A DNA stretch of 64,000 nucleotides. Source: Bradyrhizobium vignae. GTDB lineage: Bacteria > Pseudomonadota > Alphaproteobacteria > Rhizobiales > Xanthobacteraceae. The stretch is from positions 1 to 64,000 of the forward strand of contig NZ_RDQF01000044.1 of the NCBI RefSeq assembly GCF_004114425.1, in the 5' to 3' direction. Position 1 is the stretch's first letter. Each line of letters starts with the position of its first letter. This document shows, in pieces, positions 10,424 through 19,690 of this stretch. A program made the position numbers and the translations under genes. Under the pieces are notes generated by a model. The model did not search any database and was not told where the DNA came from. It saw only the letters and a program-made list of their open reading frames with translations.

Positions 10424-11866
10424 CCTATCGATCTCCTTTTGCTTTGCCGTCCTAAGGAGCGGCGTTGACAAATACGGGAACTGTCGGCGGCCTTCAAAGT
10501 GGAGTCGAGAGGTCGGTTGCTCATGCGGCCGGACAAATAGAACGGCTGCGCAAGCTGCGCACGGAAACCTTCGAAAGGGTTTGTCGTGTTGGAGGTATTT
10601 ATTATCGGGCGGCTGGAGTTGAATTCCATTCATGTGTTACCTCGATCTGCCGAAATCCTGCGCCGATCGGCGGAATTTGAAGCGTTATGTTCGGCACACG
10701 GGATTTCTCCGTTTGATCCGCAGTGATTTCGGTCGTTCGAGCGCAACCACATTTGCGGTCGCCATGCGCAACTCGCCCGAGCAGCTCGCTGGATCGAAGA
10801 TTGTTGAAGCCCCATAGGGGAGCATCGGACCCCGTCGTCATCACTTTCCTCTCTGTATGCGCGTCGCAGGCTTTGTCCCGGCGAAGCGTCGCTCCGACGC
10901 AGACACGCCGAATAGCGCTTCTCTGACGACATCAGGGGAATTCCAGAGGTCTGCCTCAATCGATCGATTTCCTTGCGCGTGAGCTAACCAGCGACGCTGT
11001 TTGCCGCTGCTGCCGAGACGCGGCTTGCCGGCCGGGTCATTACGACCGCCGCCGCAATCTCCGGCAACCCGACCGCCCGAAGCCGAAGGGGTGGCCGCCG
11101 CGCCGCGCCAGCTCGACATCCTTCAAGGAAGTCGAAGCTTGGTGAGCGCTGCCACTGCCGGGCATGGAAGCGGGCGCCCGCAGCTCCTCTCGCGGAAGAT
11201 TGTGCAGAGCGGCGTAGCAGCGCCCCCATAGCCCCAGAAAAGCTAGTAGGTAGGCGCGGGCGCCTGACGACGCAGTGGGAGTCCGATGGGCTTCGCCCGG
11301 AGTGGGGTTTCCCGTTCCGGCAGATCCGTATCCTCCGGCTCCGAAGCGGGATCAGCCCATCTGGTGTCGCCCGCAGCTCGAATCGGCCACGCAAACCAGT
11401 CCAATCGGACCAACCGAACTCGAATTGCGATTTTAGACGAGCGTTGATGCGTTTATTGCCTGAAAAGTTCGTATTTCCCCTGTGGGAGCGGACTCTGCGA
11501 CCATAAAAGGCCCTATATCGCGGAAATTCCGCGCTGGCAGGCAGTAACATTAAAGCCAAATGTTACATCGTTCGGCGTGGGACGCAACTTTGGGGCTGAT
11601 TCAAGATGAAGATCGTGCAGCAACTTGCGCCGCTCGACGTCCGACCGGTGCAATACGCCGAGGATTGGCTGCAATCACCGGCCCCAAGGTCATCGCTGAT
11701 CGGTAACCGCACGTGTATGTCCCACACAAGGGCTCTAGATCGTACATCGTGGTGACCCGCGCTTCTCTGGATTGGCAGTGGCAACAGGAGTTGCTGGACG
11801 TAAACCGGCGTGAACAATGAACCAGGCACTTCCCCATTTCGTTACAAACTGGATGGAGCTTAGACG
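10424..11866. other. Intergenic region, no gene recognised apart from the upstream element
   Basis: About 1.4 kb. It contains the conserved element at 10594-10695. Beyond that, a GC-rich open frame on the minus strand (10984-11559) has Arg/Ser/Ala-rich composition without family resemblance and is not accepted as a gene. The stretch 11250-11560 has several short inverted repeats but no recognisable RNA. Confidence 0.5.
10594..10695 (-). repeat. Conserved upstream element, copy A
   Basis: About 100 bp shared with copies at 20244-20344 and 29391-29490. Plus-strand landmarks are GGTATTTATTATCGGGC, then TTGAATTCCATTCATG, then TGCCGAAATCCTGCG, then GAATTTGAAGCGTTATGT. It lies about 170 bp upstream of the start codon of the minus-strand SBP gene at 10423. 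Spacing and content suggest a promoter/operator or leader, but no standard promoter consensus is clear. Confidence 0.6.
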
Positions 11867-13048
11867 ATGACGATCAGCAAAGGAAAGCAGCTGTTTCCGC
11901 GAGAAGAATACCTGCGCAGGCTTGCTGCAGTGAAGGCAGAAATGGCGCAGCGCGACATCGAAGCGTTTATCGTAAGCAGTCCCGCGAACATCACGTATCT
12001 TTCAGGTCACACTGCCCACACGGCGTATGTCCCGCAAGGCCTTGTGATCTCGATGCAGGAGGAGGAACCGACCTTTGTCATGCGTCGCATGGATGCGCCG
12101 GCAGCTATCCACGAGTCATTTCTCAACCGCAACAACGTGATCGGCTATCCGGAAAACCTGATCGCAAACCCTGAGAAGGACGGCTACGACGTCATCATCG
12201 ATTTTCTTCACGACCGCGGTCTTGCAAACCGCGGCGTAGGCTTGGAGCCCGGTTTCTTGACGCTTAAACAGTTTGGGCGGGGCCAGGACAAGTTTGCGAC
12301 GAGACTGCCAAAAGCAAGGATTGTGGATTGCTCCAGAGCGATCGACTGGATTCGACTCGTTAAGTCCGAGCTCGAGATCGCAGTAATGCGGGAAGCCGCC
12401 GCCATCGCTGACGCGGCAATCATGCGTGCGGCAGACGTGATACGTCCTGGCGTGCGTGAAGCTGACGCGGCCGCCGAGGTCATCGGAACCCTAGTCCGCG
12501 GTGCCAACGGCAAACCCGGAACGGCAATTGCGCCCTATTGCATGTGCTCCTCGCCACGCACAGGAACAGCCCACATTCGATGGAGCGACGATGTCTTTCG
12601 GGATAGTTCGCAGATCAATCTGGAAGTCGGTGCCGTCCGCCAAGGCTATACTGCTGCGCTGATGCGCACTTACATAATCGGCAAGCCTTCTGACCGTCTG
12701 CGTCGTCTCCATGAGGCGGAGGTCGCCGGCCTGGAGGCGGCGCTGAACACGGTTCGACCTGGAGCGACCTGTAGCGAGGTCGCAAACGCGTTCTATCGCA
12801 CACTTGAGAAGCAGGGTTTCACGAAGGAATCGCGATGTGGGTACGCGATCGGCATTGACTGGACAGAGCCGACTGCGAGCCTGAGGGATGGCGACATGAC
12901 AGTGCTTAAGCCAAACATGACTTTCCATGTAATGCTTGGCAACTGGATTGACGAGGATTTCGGTTATGCCATCAGTGAGACCTTCCGCGTTACCGATTCC
13001 GGCGCTGAAGTCTTAACGACTGCACCACGCAAGCTCTTCGAGCTTTGA
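11867..13048 (+). CDS. M24-family hydrolase resembling ectoine hydrolase (DoeA) / creatinase
   Basis: A 393-residue cytoplasmic protein with an N-terminal creatinase-type domain (about 10-155) and a C-terminal pita-bread fold (about 165-385). Four of the five metal ligands of M24 aminopeptidases are replaced: the D-x(10)-D pair is E253 and A264 in NLEVGAVRQGYTAALMRT, the GHG-type His is Y326 in GYAIGIDW, and the glutamate after it sits in a TFHVMLGNW segment. H236 (GTAHIRWSD) is retained and probably corresponds to the catalytic His of creatinase. This pattern matches the metal-free branch that includes creatinase and ectoine hydrolase. The start at 11867 follows GGAG. The substrate is likely a small C-N compound such as a guanidino, cyclic amidine or amide molecule, not a proline peptide. 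Confidence 0.8.
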   Translation: MTISKGKQLFPREEYLRRLAAVKAEMAQRDIEAFIVSSPANITYLSGHTAHTAYVPQGLVISMQEEEPTFVMRRMDAPAAIHESFLNRNNVIGYPENLIANPEKDGYDVIIDFLHDRGLANRGVGLEPGFLTLKQFGRGQDKFATRLPKARIVDCSRAIDWIRLVKSELEIAVMREAAAIADAAIMRAADVIRPGVREADAAAEVIGTLVRGANGKPGTAIAPYCMCSSPRTGTAHIRWSDDVFRDSSQINLEVGAVRQGYTAALMRTYIIGKPSDRLRRLHEAEVAGLEAALNTVRPGATCSEVANAFYRTLEKQGFTKESRCGYAIGIDWTEPTASLRDGDMTVLKPNMTFHVMLGNWIDEDFGYAISETFRVTDSGAEVLTTAPRKLFEL

Positions 13049-13541
13049 TTGAAGGCCCTAAGGCCATTTCGCCCAATTATGATCTGCAGGGACCGCGGCC
13101 CCGCCGGTCCCTCAGTCTTCGGAGTGGCCGTCGTGAGACGCTCGACTGAGGCCTATGCACGCGTTGTGATCGAATGTGGGAAGAAGCTCATGGTATCGGG
13201 TTGCGAGGTGACCTGAAGAACTTGTTCGTTGCTATCGATAGACTGACATCGATCTGAACTCGGAGAAACATCGAGGCAAACGTGCATTCCTCGCCTGGCT
13301 CAAGGACGAGCGGTATCACGAGCTCGGCTCGAGCACGCATGCGCAAGACCCATCGGCCGACCTGCGTGGCAGGCATTACAGAGGCACCAAGACCTACAGG
13401 TCCCGGCGGGTTTCGCGCGTATCGGATGGCTAGTGGCGCACGATGTTGGTGTTACCCCAGTCTCGGCAGGCAAATGGCCTCCCCATTGAGCGCTAAACTC
13501 ATGGGCATGCCGAGTTAATCAACAGCAGGATCACTCTAGAC
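13049..13541. other. Intergenic region left of the IS5 element
   Basis: About 490 bp between the M24 gene and the IS5-family element. Apart from the hairpin at 13088-13112 no feature was recognised. Confidence 0.4.
13088..13112 (+). terminator. Hairpin downstream of the M24 gene
   Basis: Arms AGGGACCG and CGGTCCCT enclose a 9-nt loop, 40 bp beyond the M24 stop codon. No T-run follows, so it may be a weak terminator or mRNA 3'-end stabiliser. Confidence 0.35.
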
Positions 13542-13713
13542 AGTCGCCTGTGAAAAAGCGCCCAAACCGTTGAATAGGAGTCGTTTTTTTTGGGGCGGCG
13601 GTGGTTTTGGAATTGCAAGCTTTCGAGGGCTAAAGCCTCGAAGCTTGCAAATCCATTTTGAAGATTTCCTCGAATCGGCAGTCGTGATTCCTTGGTCGCA
13701 GCGGAGGGGAACG

Positions 13714-14566
13714 ATGCGACCCAAGAAGCCGGAGACGACGGAAGGCGATCTGTTTCGCGCCAGGCTCGATCAGATCATCAATCTGAAGCACGAGCTGGTC
13801 CAGCTCGGTACCAGGATCGACTGGGACTGGATCGATCGCGAGATCGCACCGCTCTACAGCGAGAAGGGCCGACCGGGGATCGAGAGCCGTTTCGTCATTG
13901 GGCTGCTGTTGCTGAAACACAGCTACGGCTTATCCGACGAGGGCGTCTGCCAGCGCTGGGTCTTCGACCCGTATTTCCAGCACTTCACCGGGTTTGAGTT
14001 TTTCCAGCACGAGTTTCCGCACGAACGAAGCGATCTCAGTCATTGGCGCAAGCGGCTCGGCAGCAAGCTTGAGCTCTTACTGGCCGCGAGTCTCAGGGTG
14101 GCGCACCAAACCGGCGCGTTGCGGACGCGCGATCTCAAGCGGGTGACGGTGGACACTACCGTGCAGCCCAAGGCCATCACCTTCCCGACCGATGCCAAGC
14201 TGGTCCATGCGGCGATCAGGGGGCTCAACCGGCTGGCTCGCGCGCATGGCCTTGAGCTGCGGCAATCCTATCGGCGCATCGCCAAGCAGGCGGCGATGAT
14301 GGCGGGTCGTTATGCCCATGCCAAACAGTTCAAGCGCCATCGTCGGCAATTGCGCCTGCTGCGGTCGCGGCTCGGCCGCCTGATCCGAGACATCCGCCGC
14401 AAGATCGCCGGCCAGCCAGAACTCGAAGCTGCGTTCGAGCAACCGCTTTCGCGCGCAGGCCAGATCCGCTCCCAGGAGCAGCGGCAGCGCGGATACAAGC
14501 TTTACTCCTTCCACGCACCCGAGGTCGAATGCATCGGTAAGGGCAAGGCCTCAGCGCCGTATGAGT
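13714..14566 (+). pseudogene. IS5-family transposase, N-terminal part (split by insertion)
   Basis: It starts at ATG 13714 after AGGGGAA and reads MRPKKPETTEGDLFRARLDQ. The IS5-group DUF772-like region follows (RPGIESRFVIGLLLLKHSYG, then FFQHEFPHERSDLSHWRKRL). The first acidic catalytic residue lies in VTVDTTVQPKAITFPTDAKL. The gene is cut at 14566 inside the sequence corresponding to SAPYEFGVKAS. The open frame runs on into the inserted element to 14673, but that tail is foreign. The remainder of the gene is at 15961-16449. Confidence 0.88.
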
Positions 14567-15960
14567 TAATGGCATGGACCACGCCCGCTCTCAACGGCAA
14601 GGTAGAGCCCCGGCAAGAGAAGGAGCGCAAACCATGTCCCATACGAACATTGTCACGATCGGCATTGATCTAGGCAAGAACACATTCCATGTGGTGGGGG
14701 TCGATGCAACGGGTGCGATCATCCTACGCAAGAAGCGACCAAGAAATCAGCTTGAGCAGTCGCTGGCCAATGTTCCGCCCTGCCTGATCGGAATGGAAGC
14801 CTGTGCAGGAGCACACCACCTGGGTCGCAAGCTCGAGAAATTAGGCCATCAAGTACGGCTCTTGCCAGCGCAGTATGTGAAGCCATACCTCAAGGGCCAC
14901 AAAAATGACTTCCCTGATGCCGAAGCCATCGCAGAGGCGGCGCAACGCCCGACCATGCGCTTTGTCCCGTTGAAATCGGCCGAGCAACTCGACTTGCAGG
15001 CGCTGCACAGAGTTCGCAGTCGATTGGTGACACAGAGAACCGCGGTCATCAATCAAATCCGAGGTTTTTTGCTTGAGCGAGGGCTGCCAGTTCGGCAGGG
15101 AGCGGCAGCACTCCGATTGGCACTTCCACAGATTCTCTCGATGCTCTCGGATAACTTGTCGCCTCGAGTGGTTCGGCTCATTCAGGACCTTGCCGAAGAC
15201 TGGCGCTTTCTCGAGCGGCGGGTCGCATCGATCACGAAGGAAATCGACGAACTCGCTGATCAAGACGCACACTGTCGCCGCCTGATGAGTGCGCCGGGTG
15301 TCGGACCAATCATCTCAAGTGCGATGATCGCCGCGATCGGAACTGGTGATGCCTTCCATAAGGGCCGCGACTTTGCAGCATGGCTTGGCCTCGTACCGAA
15401 ACAACTTTCGACCGGCGATCGAACCATTCTCGGCCGCATATCGAGGCGTGGCAATCGGTACCTCCGAACGCTGTTCATTCAAGGGGCCAGAGCCGTACTT
15501 CTAAGGCGTCAGAGTTGGCCCAGGCATGGCTTCGGAGCCTGGTTGGAAGCAGCATCCAAGCGGTTCCACTCGAATGTACTGGTAGTCGCCCTGGCCGCAA
15601 AACTCGCGCGCCTAGCCTGGAGCATGCTCGCAAAGGGCCGTGATTGCGACGCCAACTTCATGGGCCACGCCGCGTAAGACACGGCCGGGAAGGAGAAGAT
15701 CCACGGTCCAACCGGAACGGCACAACATCCCGCCGAGGTTTGCGAGACGGAAAGGACGATGGAGCAACGGTTGCACCGACACCTCTGAAGCCTGGTTCGA
15801 CGCCATGGCCCTTCTTGAGGCCGGCGAGTTATTGAGGACAGAAGTGGGCGGATATCCATAATGGCTCGAGGCGAGAGCCTCAAATCGAAGCCGGATAGAT
15901 TGGCGCAGACCGCTACATCCATTTGTCGATTCCTCTTGCAACGCGGGCGTGGTCCATAGA
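14567..15960 (+). mobile_element. IS110-family insertion sequence, IS1111 subgroup
   Basis: About 1.39 kb inserted in the IS5 transposase gene; the junctions are fixed by the host gene on either side. Subterminal inverted repeats ATGGACCACGCCCGC (14574-14588) and its exact complement (15943-15957) lie a few bases inside the ends. Such repeats distinguish the IS1111 group from IS110 proper. No target duplication is seen, in agreement with the family. It carries one transposase gene (14634-15677) and about 280 bp of non-coding tail, where the family's bridge-type RNA could be located. Confidence 0.85.
14634..15677 (+). CDS. IS110-family (IS1111-type) transposase
   Basis: A 347-residue DEDD transposase. 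The RuvC-like N-terminal domain carries the tetrad D12 (IGIDLGKNTFH), E55 (LIGMEACAGA) and D92/D95 (KNDFPDAEAIAEA). A helical linker follows, then the Transposase_20 C-terminal domain with APGVGPIISSAMIAAIG and GRISRRGNRYLRTL containing the serine/arginine-rich active region. The start at ATG 14634 follows GAAGGAG. An in-frame upstream ATG at 14574 lies inside the left inverted repeat and lacks a good ribosome site. The gene looks complete, so the element may still be active. Unusually for this window, it has no frameshift. Confidence 0.93.
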   Translation: MSHTNIVTIGIDLGKNTFHVVGVDATGAIILRKKRPRNQLEQSLANVPPCLIGMEACAGAHHLGRKLEKLGHQVRLLPAQYVKPYLKGHKNDFPDAEAIAEAAQRPTMRFVPLKSAEQLDLQALHRVRSRLVTQRTAVINQIRGFLLERGLPVRQGAAALRLALPQILSMLSDNLSPRVVRLIQDLAEDWRFLERRVASITKEIDELADQDAHCRRLMSAPGVGPIISSAMIAAIGTGDAFHKGRDFAAWLGLVPKQLSTGDRTILGRISRRGNRYLRTLFIQGARAVLLRRQSWPRHGFGAWLEAASKRFHSNVLVVALAAKLARLAWSMLAKGRDCDANFMGHAA

Positions 15961-16449
15961 TCGGCGTCAAGGCTTCGATCGTCACCACCAATGCCCGCGC
16001 CCCGGGCGGCCAGTTCGTGCTGCACGCCAAGGCGCTGCCGGGTAACCCCTTTGACGGGCACACGCTCGGCGAGGTCATCAACAGCACCGAGGCGCTCACT
16101 GGCGCGGAATCGAGCGCGCCTATGTCGACAAGGGCTATCGCGGTCACGAAACAGAAAACCCGCGCCGCTCTTCATCTCCGGCCAAAAGCGTGGCGTCTTC
16201 GGGGTGATCAAATGCGAACTCAGACGCCGCTCCGCCATCGAGCCCGTGATCGGTCATATGAAGACCGACGGACACCTCGGCCGCTGCCATCTCAAGGGCC
16301 GCGACGGCGATGCGGCCAATGTCGTCCTGACCGCCGTCGGCCACAATCTTCGCCTCGTCCTCGCCTGGCTGAAGCTTCTGCTGCACCTAATACTGAACGC
16401 TTTGATGCAGCTGCTCCCTCTCATCCCCGCGCTCAAACCAGATTCTTAA
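15961..16449 (+). pseudogene. IS5-family transposase, C-terminal part (frameshifted)
   Basis: This continues the gene broken at 14566. It reads VKASIVTTNARAPGGQFVLH and HTLGEVINSTEALTG, then loses one base near 16110 (expected IERAYVDKGYRGHETENPR). After a second lost base near 16172 it returns to the frame reading FISGQKRGVFGVIKCELRR and AIEPVIGHMKTDGHLGRCHL, the DDE C-terminal region with its final glutamate (E in IEPVIGHMK). The two small deletions mean the IS5 gene is dead even apart from the insertion. Confidence 0.85.
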
Positions 16450-16643
16450 CGGACGACTAGACATGCGCTCAGGAGCCAAGCATATCCAGCCCGAGCCCAA
16501 GACCTATCTTGTTGAGCGGATTGTTCTACGAAATGCACCAGATCCACGATGCGCAGCGACTATCCCCGCCCTGGGAGTTGGAGTGATTCTCACTGCGGAT
16601 GAAGCAGGCGTCCGTATGGCAATGCCGTCGAGTGTTGAATGTC

Positions 16644-17825
16644 TCAGGGAGTGACCAGATCGAGTACATACCTGACTGCGAGCTCCGTCGTCGGAATGAG
16701 GAGATCATCGGCGACTGCGAATGTTGGCGTATGCACCAGTGATTCGTTGCCAGCTGTGCGGGTACCAAACCAAAAATAGAGCGATGGCACGCATGCCGCG
16801 TAGAAGCCGAAGTCATCGCTACCTGCAGCGCGCTTTTTCGCGGTCAGGGCCTCGCGGCCAAGCGTGTCGTGAACGACTTTCCGAAACCGCCTCACCATTT
16901 CGCTATCGTTGACGACAGGAGGCTCGCCTGTGCGAACGATGCATTCGGCTCGTCCACGATGCATGGCAGCGACGCCTTCGGCGACTTCGCGCACGCGCTG
17001 GGATAGCAGCGTGCGCCGTTCCGGGCTGCGCGTCCTGATTGTGCCTTCCATGACGACGGAGGGACAGATGATATTGGTCGCCTCGCCGCCATGGATGGTG
17101 CCGATCGTGACGACCGCGCCATCATCGACCGGCATCTCGCGGGAGACCACCTTCTGCACCTCGTTCACGAAGGCAGCAGCGATGGCGATTGCGTCGACGC
17201 CACTATGTGGCGCCGCGCCATGCGCCATCTTGCCAGTGATGTTGATCCTAAACTGATCCGCGGATTTGGTTATCGAGCCCTCGCAGGCGTCGAACACGCC
17301 AGCCGGAATATCGGGACTAACGTGGAAGCCAACGGCGCCGTCAAAGCCGTCCAACAGCTGTTGTTCTTTTACCGTACGCCCGCCGAGCGGCTCAGCCTCT
17401 TCGGCTGGATGGAAGAATACGCGCACCTTACCGGCGAAATTGTCGCGCATGCGGTGGAATGCGAGCGCAGTGCCGAGTGCGATTGATGCATGTACATCGT
17501 GACCGCAAGCGTGCATAATTCCGCTGACCTGCGAACGATAGGGTAAATCCTGGCGCTCCTCCTGAATAGGGAGAGCATCAATATCGCCGCGCACGGCGAT
17601 CGATCGCTTCGGGCCGGACGCGGTGCCGTCGATATCGATATAGAGACCAGTGTTGTGGAAGACTTTCGCACCGTCGAGACCGAATCGCTGAAGTATGTTG
17701 CGAATGCGCTCCTGTGTCTTCCATTCTGCGTTGGAGAGTTCAGGCTCGCTATGCATCGCGTGACGTAGCTCAATCACGGCCTCGCGCTCGGCATCGGAGA
17801 GAAAGCTATTGGTACGTGTGCTCAT
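16644..17825 (-). CDS. M20D-family amidohydrolase (hippurate/N-acyl-amino-acid hydrolase type)
   Basis: A 393-residue cytoplasmic, probably binuclear-metal amidohydrolase that would cleave an N-acyl amino acid or related amide. The family landmarks are RHAMHSEPELSNAEWKTQ, the first metal motif HACGHDVHAS, PAEEAEPLGG with the catalytic glutamate, GFHVSPDIPAG, and the C-terminal VHTPTFAVADD, where the usual HSP is HTP. The dimerisation lid domain lies at about 185-295. The start at 17825 has only a weak AAAG site. It faces away from the IS elements and toward the carnitine region; a role in releasing the transported amine from an acyl conjugate is possible but unsupported. Confidence 0.87.
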   Translation of the reverse strand: MSTRTNSFLSDAEREAVIELRHAMHSEPELSNAEWKTQERIRNILQRFGLDGAKVFHNTGLYIDIDGTASGPKRSIAVRGDIDALPIQEERQDLPYRSQVSGIMHACGHDVHASIALGTALAFHRMRDNFAGKVRVFFHPAEEAEPLGGRTVKEQQLLDGFDGAVGFHVSPDIPAGVFDACEGSITKSADQFRINITGKMAHGAAPHSGVDAIAIAAAFVNEVQKVVSREMPVDDGAVVTIGTIHGGEATNIICPSVVMEGTIRTRSPERRTLLSQRVREVAEGVAAMHRGRAECIVRTGEPPVVNDSEMVRRFRKVVHDTLGREALTAKKRAAGSDDFGFYAACVPSLYFWFGTRTAGNESLVHTPTFAVADDLLIPTTELAVRYVLDLVTP

Positions 17826-18352
17826 GCAGCTTTACTTTCATTCTCATTTTTAGAGTGACAGCCCGCCTCTCGTGCGGCGTGCTGCCAATGTAACGTGATT
17901 GTTGTTCGATGTGGCTGTGACAATTGTCAAACTCGTCAGACTGAACAGCGGATCAGACCCGGACGTGAGATGAAAGATCACAGGGATCGTGGAGATGCGA
18001 GGTCATGCTCGCAATCATAGCTTGGCCCGAAGCAAGTTTCTCCATTCTTCGCCCTGTGTTCGCGGAAATTCCTCGTGAAAGGCGATAAAGGCGACGCTTT
18101 AATGCGAGTTGTTAGGTCCGTTCTGTCACTTTGAGTTAGTTCGTCGGGGCGCGCCAGAATCCAGCCAAAGTCAACTACTCGGTGACGAAGTCATGAGCAC
18201 CATCGATTGCTAAAGGGCATCCGGCATAGCACGATCAGGCACCAGTCTGCAGCTCGTTGACCAAGCCGACCTCGACCCGCGCCGCCCGCACCATCTTCAC
18301 CAACACCGGTCTCACTCTCGGTATGTCCGCTCGAGGCGGCAACGAGAGCATG
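17826..18352. other. Intergenic region
   Basis: About 530 bp between the M20 gene and the first near-identical SBP gene. Nothing recognisable. The last few bases (from about 18352) begin the segment duplicated at 26916. Confidence 0.45.
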
Positions 18353-18374
18353 CCCTCCCTGCCGCCAGTTGTGC

Positions 18375-19442
18375 TTACTTTGCGACCCAGACGGTAAAGC
18401 GCTGTGTCAGCTCGTCGCCCTTCTCGGACCAAAATGCAGCGCTAATCAAAAGGGAATTGGCCATATGGTCAGGCGCATTCGGAAGATCGGGCAGGATTGC
18501 CGGATCTACGAGCGCCAACGCCTCCTTGTTGGTCGGCCCGCAAGGCATGATGCTTGAGAAATGGGCCTGCGGCTGGGGCAAGCCTGCAAATGCTAGGAAC
18601 TTGTAAGCTGCATCCACATGCGGGCTGCCCGCAGGAATGACCCAGACGCCCATGCTCAACTGCTGGGTATCCCACATAATCTGGAAATGCTTGCCGGAGT
18701 TCTTGACGGCATCGACGATGCGGTGGCTGTAGGCCGCGGCCATGACGACCTGACCATCTGCCAGGAGCTGCGGCGCCTGTGAGCTGGTCTGGAACCAGAC
18801 GATGTCCTGCTTGATCGTGTCGAGTTTCTTGAAAGCCTGCTCGACTCCGGCGGGGGTGCTGAGGACCTTGTAGACGTCCTTGATAGGAACCCCGTCCGCG
18901 ATGAGCGCCCATTCGAGGTTTTCGACGGGCCGCTTCTGCAGTCCACGCTTGCCAGGGAATTTTTTTGTGTCGAAGAAGTCGGCGATGGTCTTCGGACCAT
19001 TCGGGAACTTGTCCTTGGTGTAGGCGATGATCTTGCCAGTGACCACCTCCGGCACACCGCAGTCAGTCGTTTCGCCCTCAATGAAACTGGACCGGTCGAG
19101 ACCCAGCTTCTTCCAGTCGATGGGCTCAAGGGTGCCTTCGGCGCATAGTTGTCCAGCAAGCCCGGGATAAAGATCCACCACGTCCCAGCTCACGCTCTTG
19201 GACTGGACCATAGCGCGGATCTTGGAAATCTCGCCGTTGAACACATCTTCGTTGACCTTGATCCCGCTCGCCTTTGAGAAGGGATCGAACACCGCCTTCC
19301 GGAGGGCATCCTGAGCGGGTCCGCCAAACGATGTAATCGTCAGTTGATCGCCCGCAAAGGCGAGTTTCGGTGGCGCAATTGCTCCCGCTGCCAGGCCGAT
19401 TACAGCCAGTACAGCTACGTTCATCAACCGTGTCTTCCTCAT
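18375..19442 (-). CDS. ABC transporter substrate-binding protein, duplicate of the operon copy
   Basis: 355 residues with a signal peptide (about 1-30) and AGDQLTITSFGGPAQDALRK at the mature N-terminus. It is about 90% identical by eye to the protein at 26937-28004. Differences cluster in the first 55 residues and the last third, while residues about 57-140 are the same. At the DNA level 19020-19269 and 27582-27831 show no difference. It has the WDVVDLYPGLAG, DCGVPEVVTG and FTVWVAK landmarks shared by all copies. The start at 19442 follows AGGAAGGG. Its neighbouring ATPase gene survives only as a ghost (19515-19690), so it would have to use the intact transporter at 24.8-29.2 kb. Confidence 0.9.
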   Translation of the reverse strand: MRKTRLMNVAVLAVIGLAAGAIAPPKLAFAGDQLTITSFGGPAQDALRKAVFDPFSKASGIKVNEDVFNGEISKIRAMVQSKSVSWDVVDLYPGLAGQLCAEGTLEPIDWKKLGLDRSSFIEGETTDCGVPEVVTGKIIAYTKDKFPNGPKTIADFFDTKKFPGKRGLQKRPVENLEWALIADGVPIKDVYKVLSTPAGVEQAFKKLDTIKQDIVWFQTSSQAPQLLADGQVVMAAAYSHRIVDAVKNSGKHFQIMWDTQQLSMGVWVIPAGSPHVDAAYKFLAFAGLPQPQAHFSSIMPCGPTNKEALALVDPAILPDLPNAPDHMANSLLISAAFWSEKGDELTQRFTVWVAK

Positions 19443-19514
19443 CGTCTGCCCTTCCTCTGTTATGTTATACTCTACGCCTACTAAATGGTCCCGGAGTTGC
19501 CGAGAGAGACCTTG

Positions 19515-19690
19515 CTCATATGACGCTTCGGCCTGTCGTCACTCCGCGTTTAGGCCATGCCGCGCTCAGCCCAGCCCGTCCAGGCTTTCGGAATTCGGCA
19601 CTGATCACAAACCAGCATCGTGAGCGCGACGCGCTTCTGCTGGCCGCCGGAAAGCTGAGCAGGCCGGCGAACGCGTTGGCCGCGAAGCGG
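19515..19690 (-). pseudogene. Ghost of a Pot-type ABC ATPase gene
   Basis: Three short blocks match the intact ATPase gene at 28087-29178 in order. 19523-19550 matches the gene's 3' end (CGCTTCGG..TGTCGTCACT). 19588-19612 matches TTCGGAATTCGGCA..TGATCACAAA (near 28166). 19620-19677 matches the signature-motif region (GCGACGCGCTTCTGCTGGCC, encoding the complement of LSGGQQQRVALA). The intervening parts are deleted. It sits in the same relative place, just upstream of an SBP gene, as the intact ATPase, so this is the remains of a duplicated SBP-ATPase segment. Confidence 0.7.

Larger units (their letters stand above)
13542..16458 (+). mobile_element. IS5-family insertion sequence, interrupted by an IS110-family element
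   Basis: The two halves of one IS5-family transposase gene flank the element at 14567-15960. Removing that insert restores the reading ...GCGCCGTATGAGTTCGGCGTC. Candidate imperfect terminal repeats are AGTCGCCTGTGAAAAAGC (13542-13559) and the complement of GATTCTTAACGGACGACT (16441-16458), matching at about 13 of 18 positions. Both ends are bordered outside by AGAC, a possible 4-bp target duplication. The boundaries are inferred from these repeats and are less certain than the transposase assignment. Without the insert the element would be about 1.5 kb, a normal size for the family. Confidence 0.75.

Noticed and set aside
10424..10633. 70-residue N-terminal extension of the SBP at 9356
   Set aside because: A strong ribosome site and signal peptide lie at 10423. 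The extension overlaps the conserved upstream element, which is unlikely to be coding.
10984..11559. 191-codon GC-rich frame on the minus strand
   Set aside because: Arg/Ser-rich composition typical of chance frames in GC-rich DNA; no motif or neighbour support.
16644..17825. Reading the M20 amidohydrolase as DoeB to partner a DoeA-like protein
   Set aside because: DoeB belongs to the AstE/AspA-type deacylase family, not M20; motifs HACGHD and PAEEAE are M20D.
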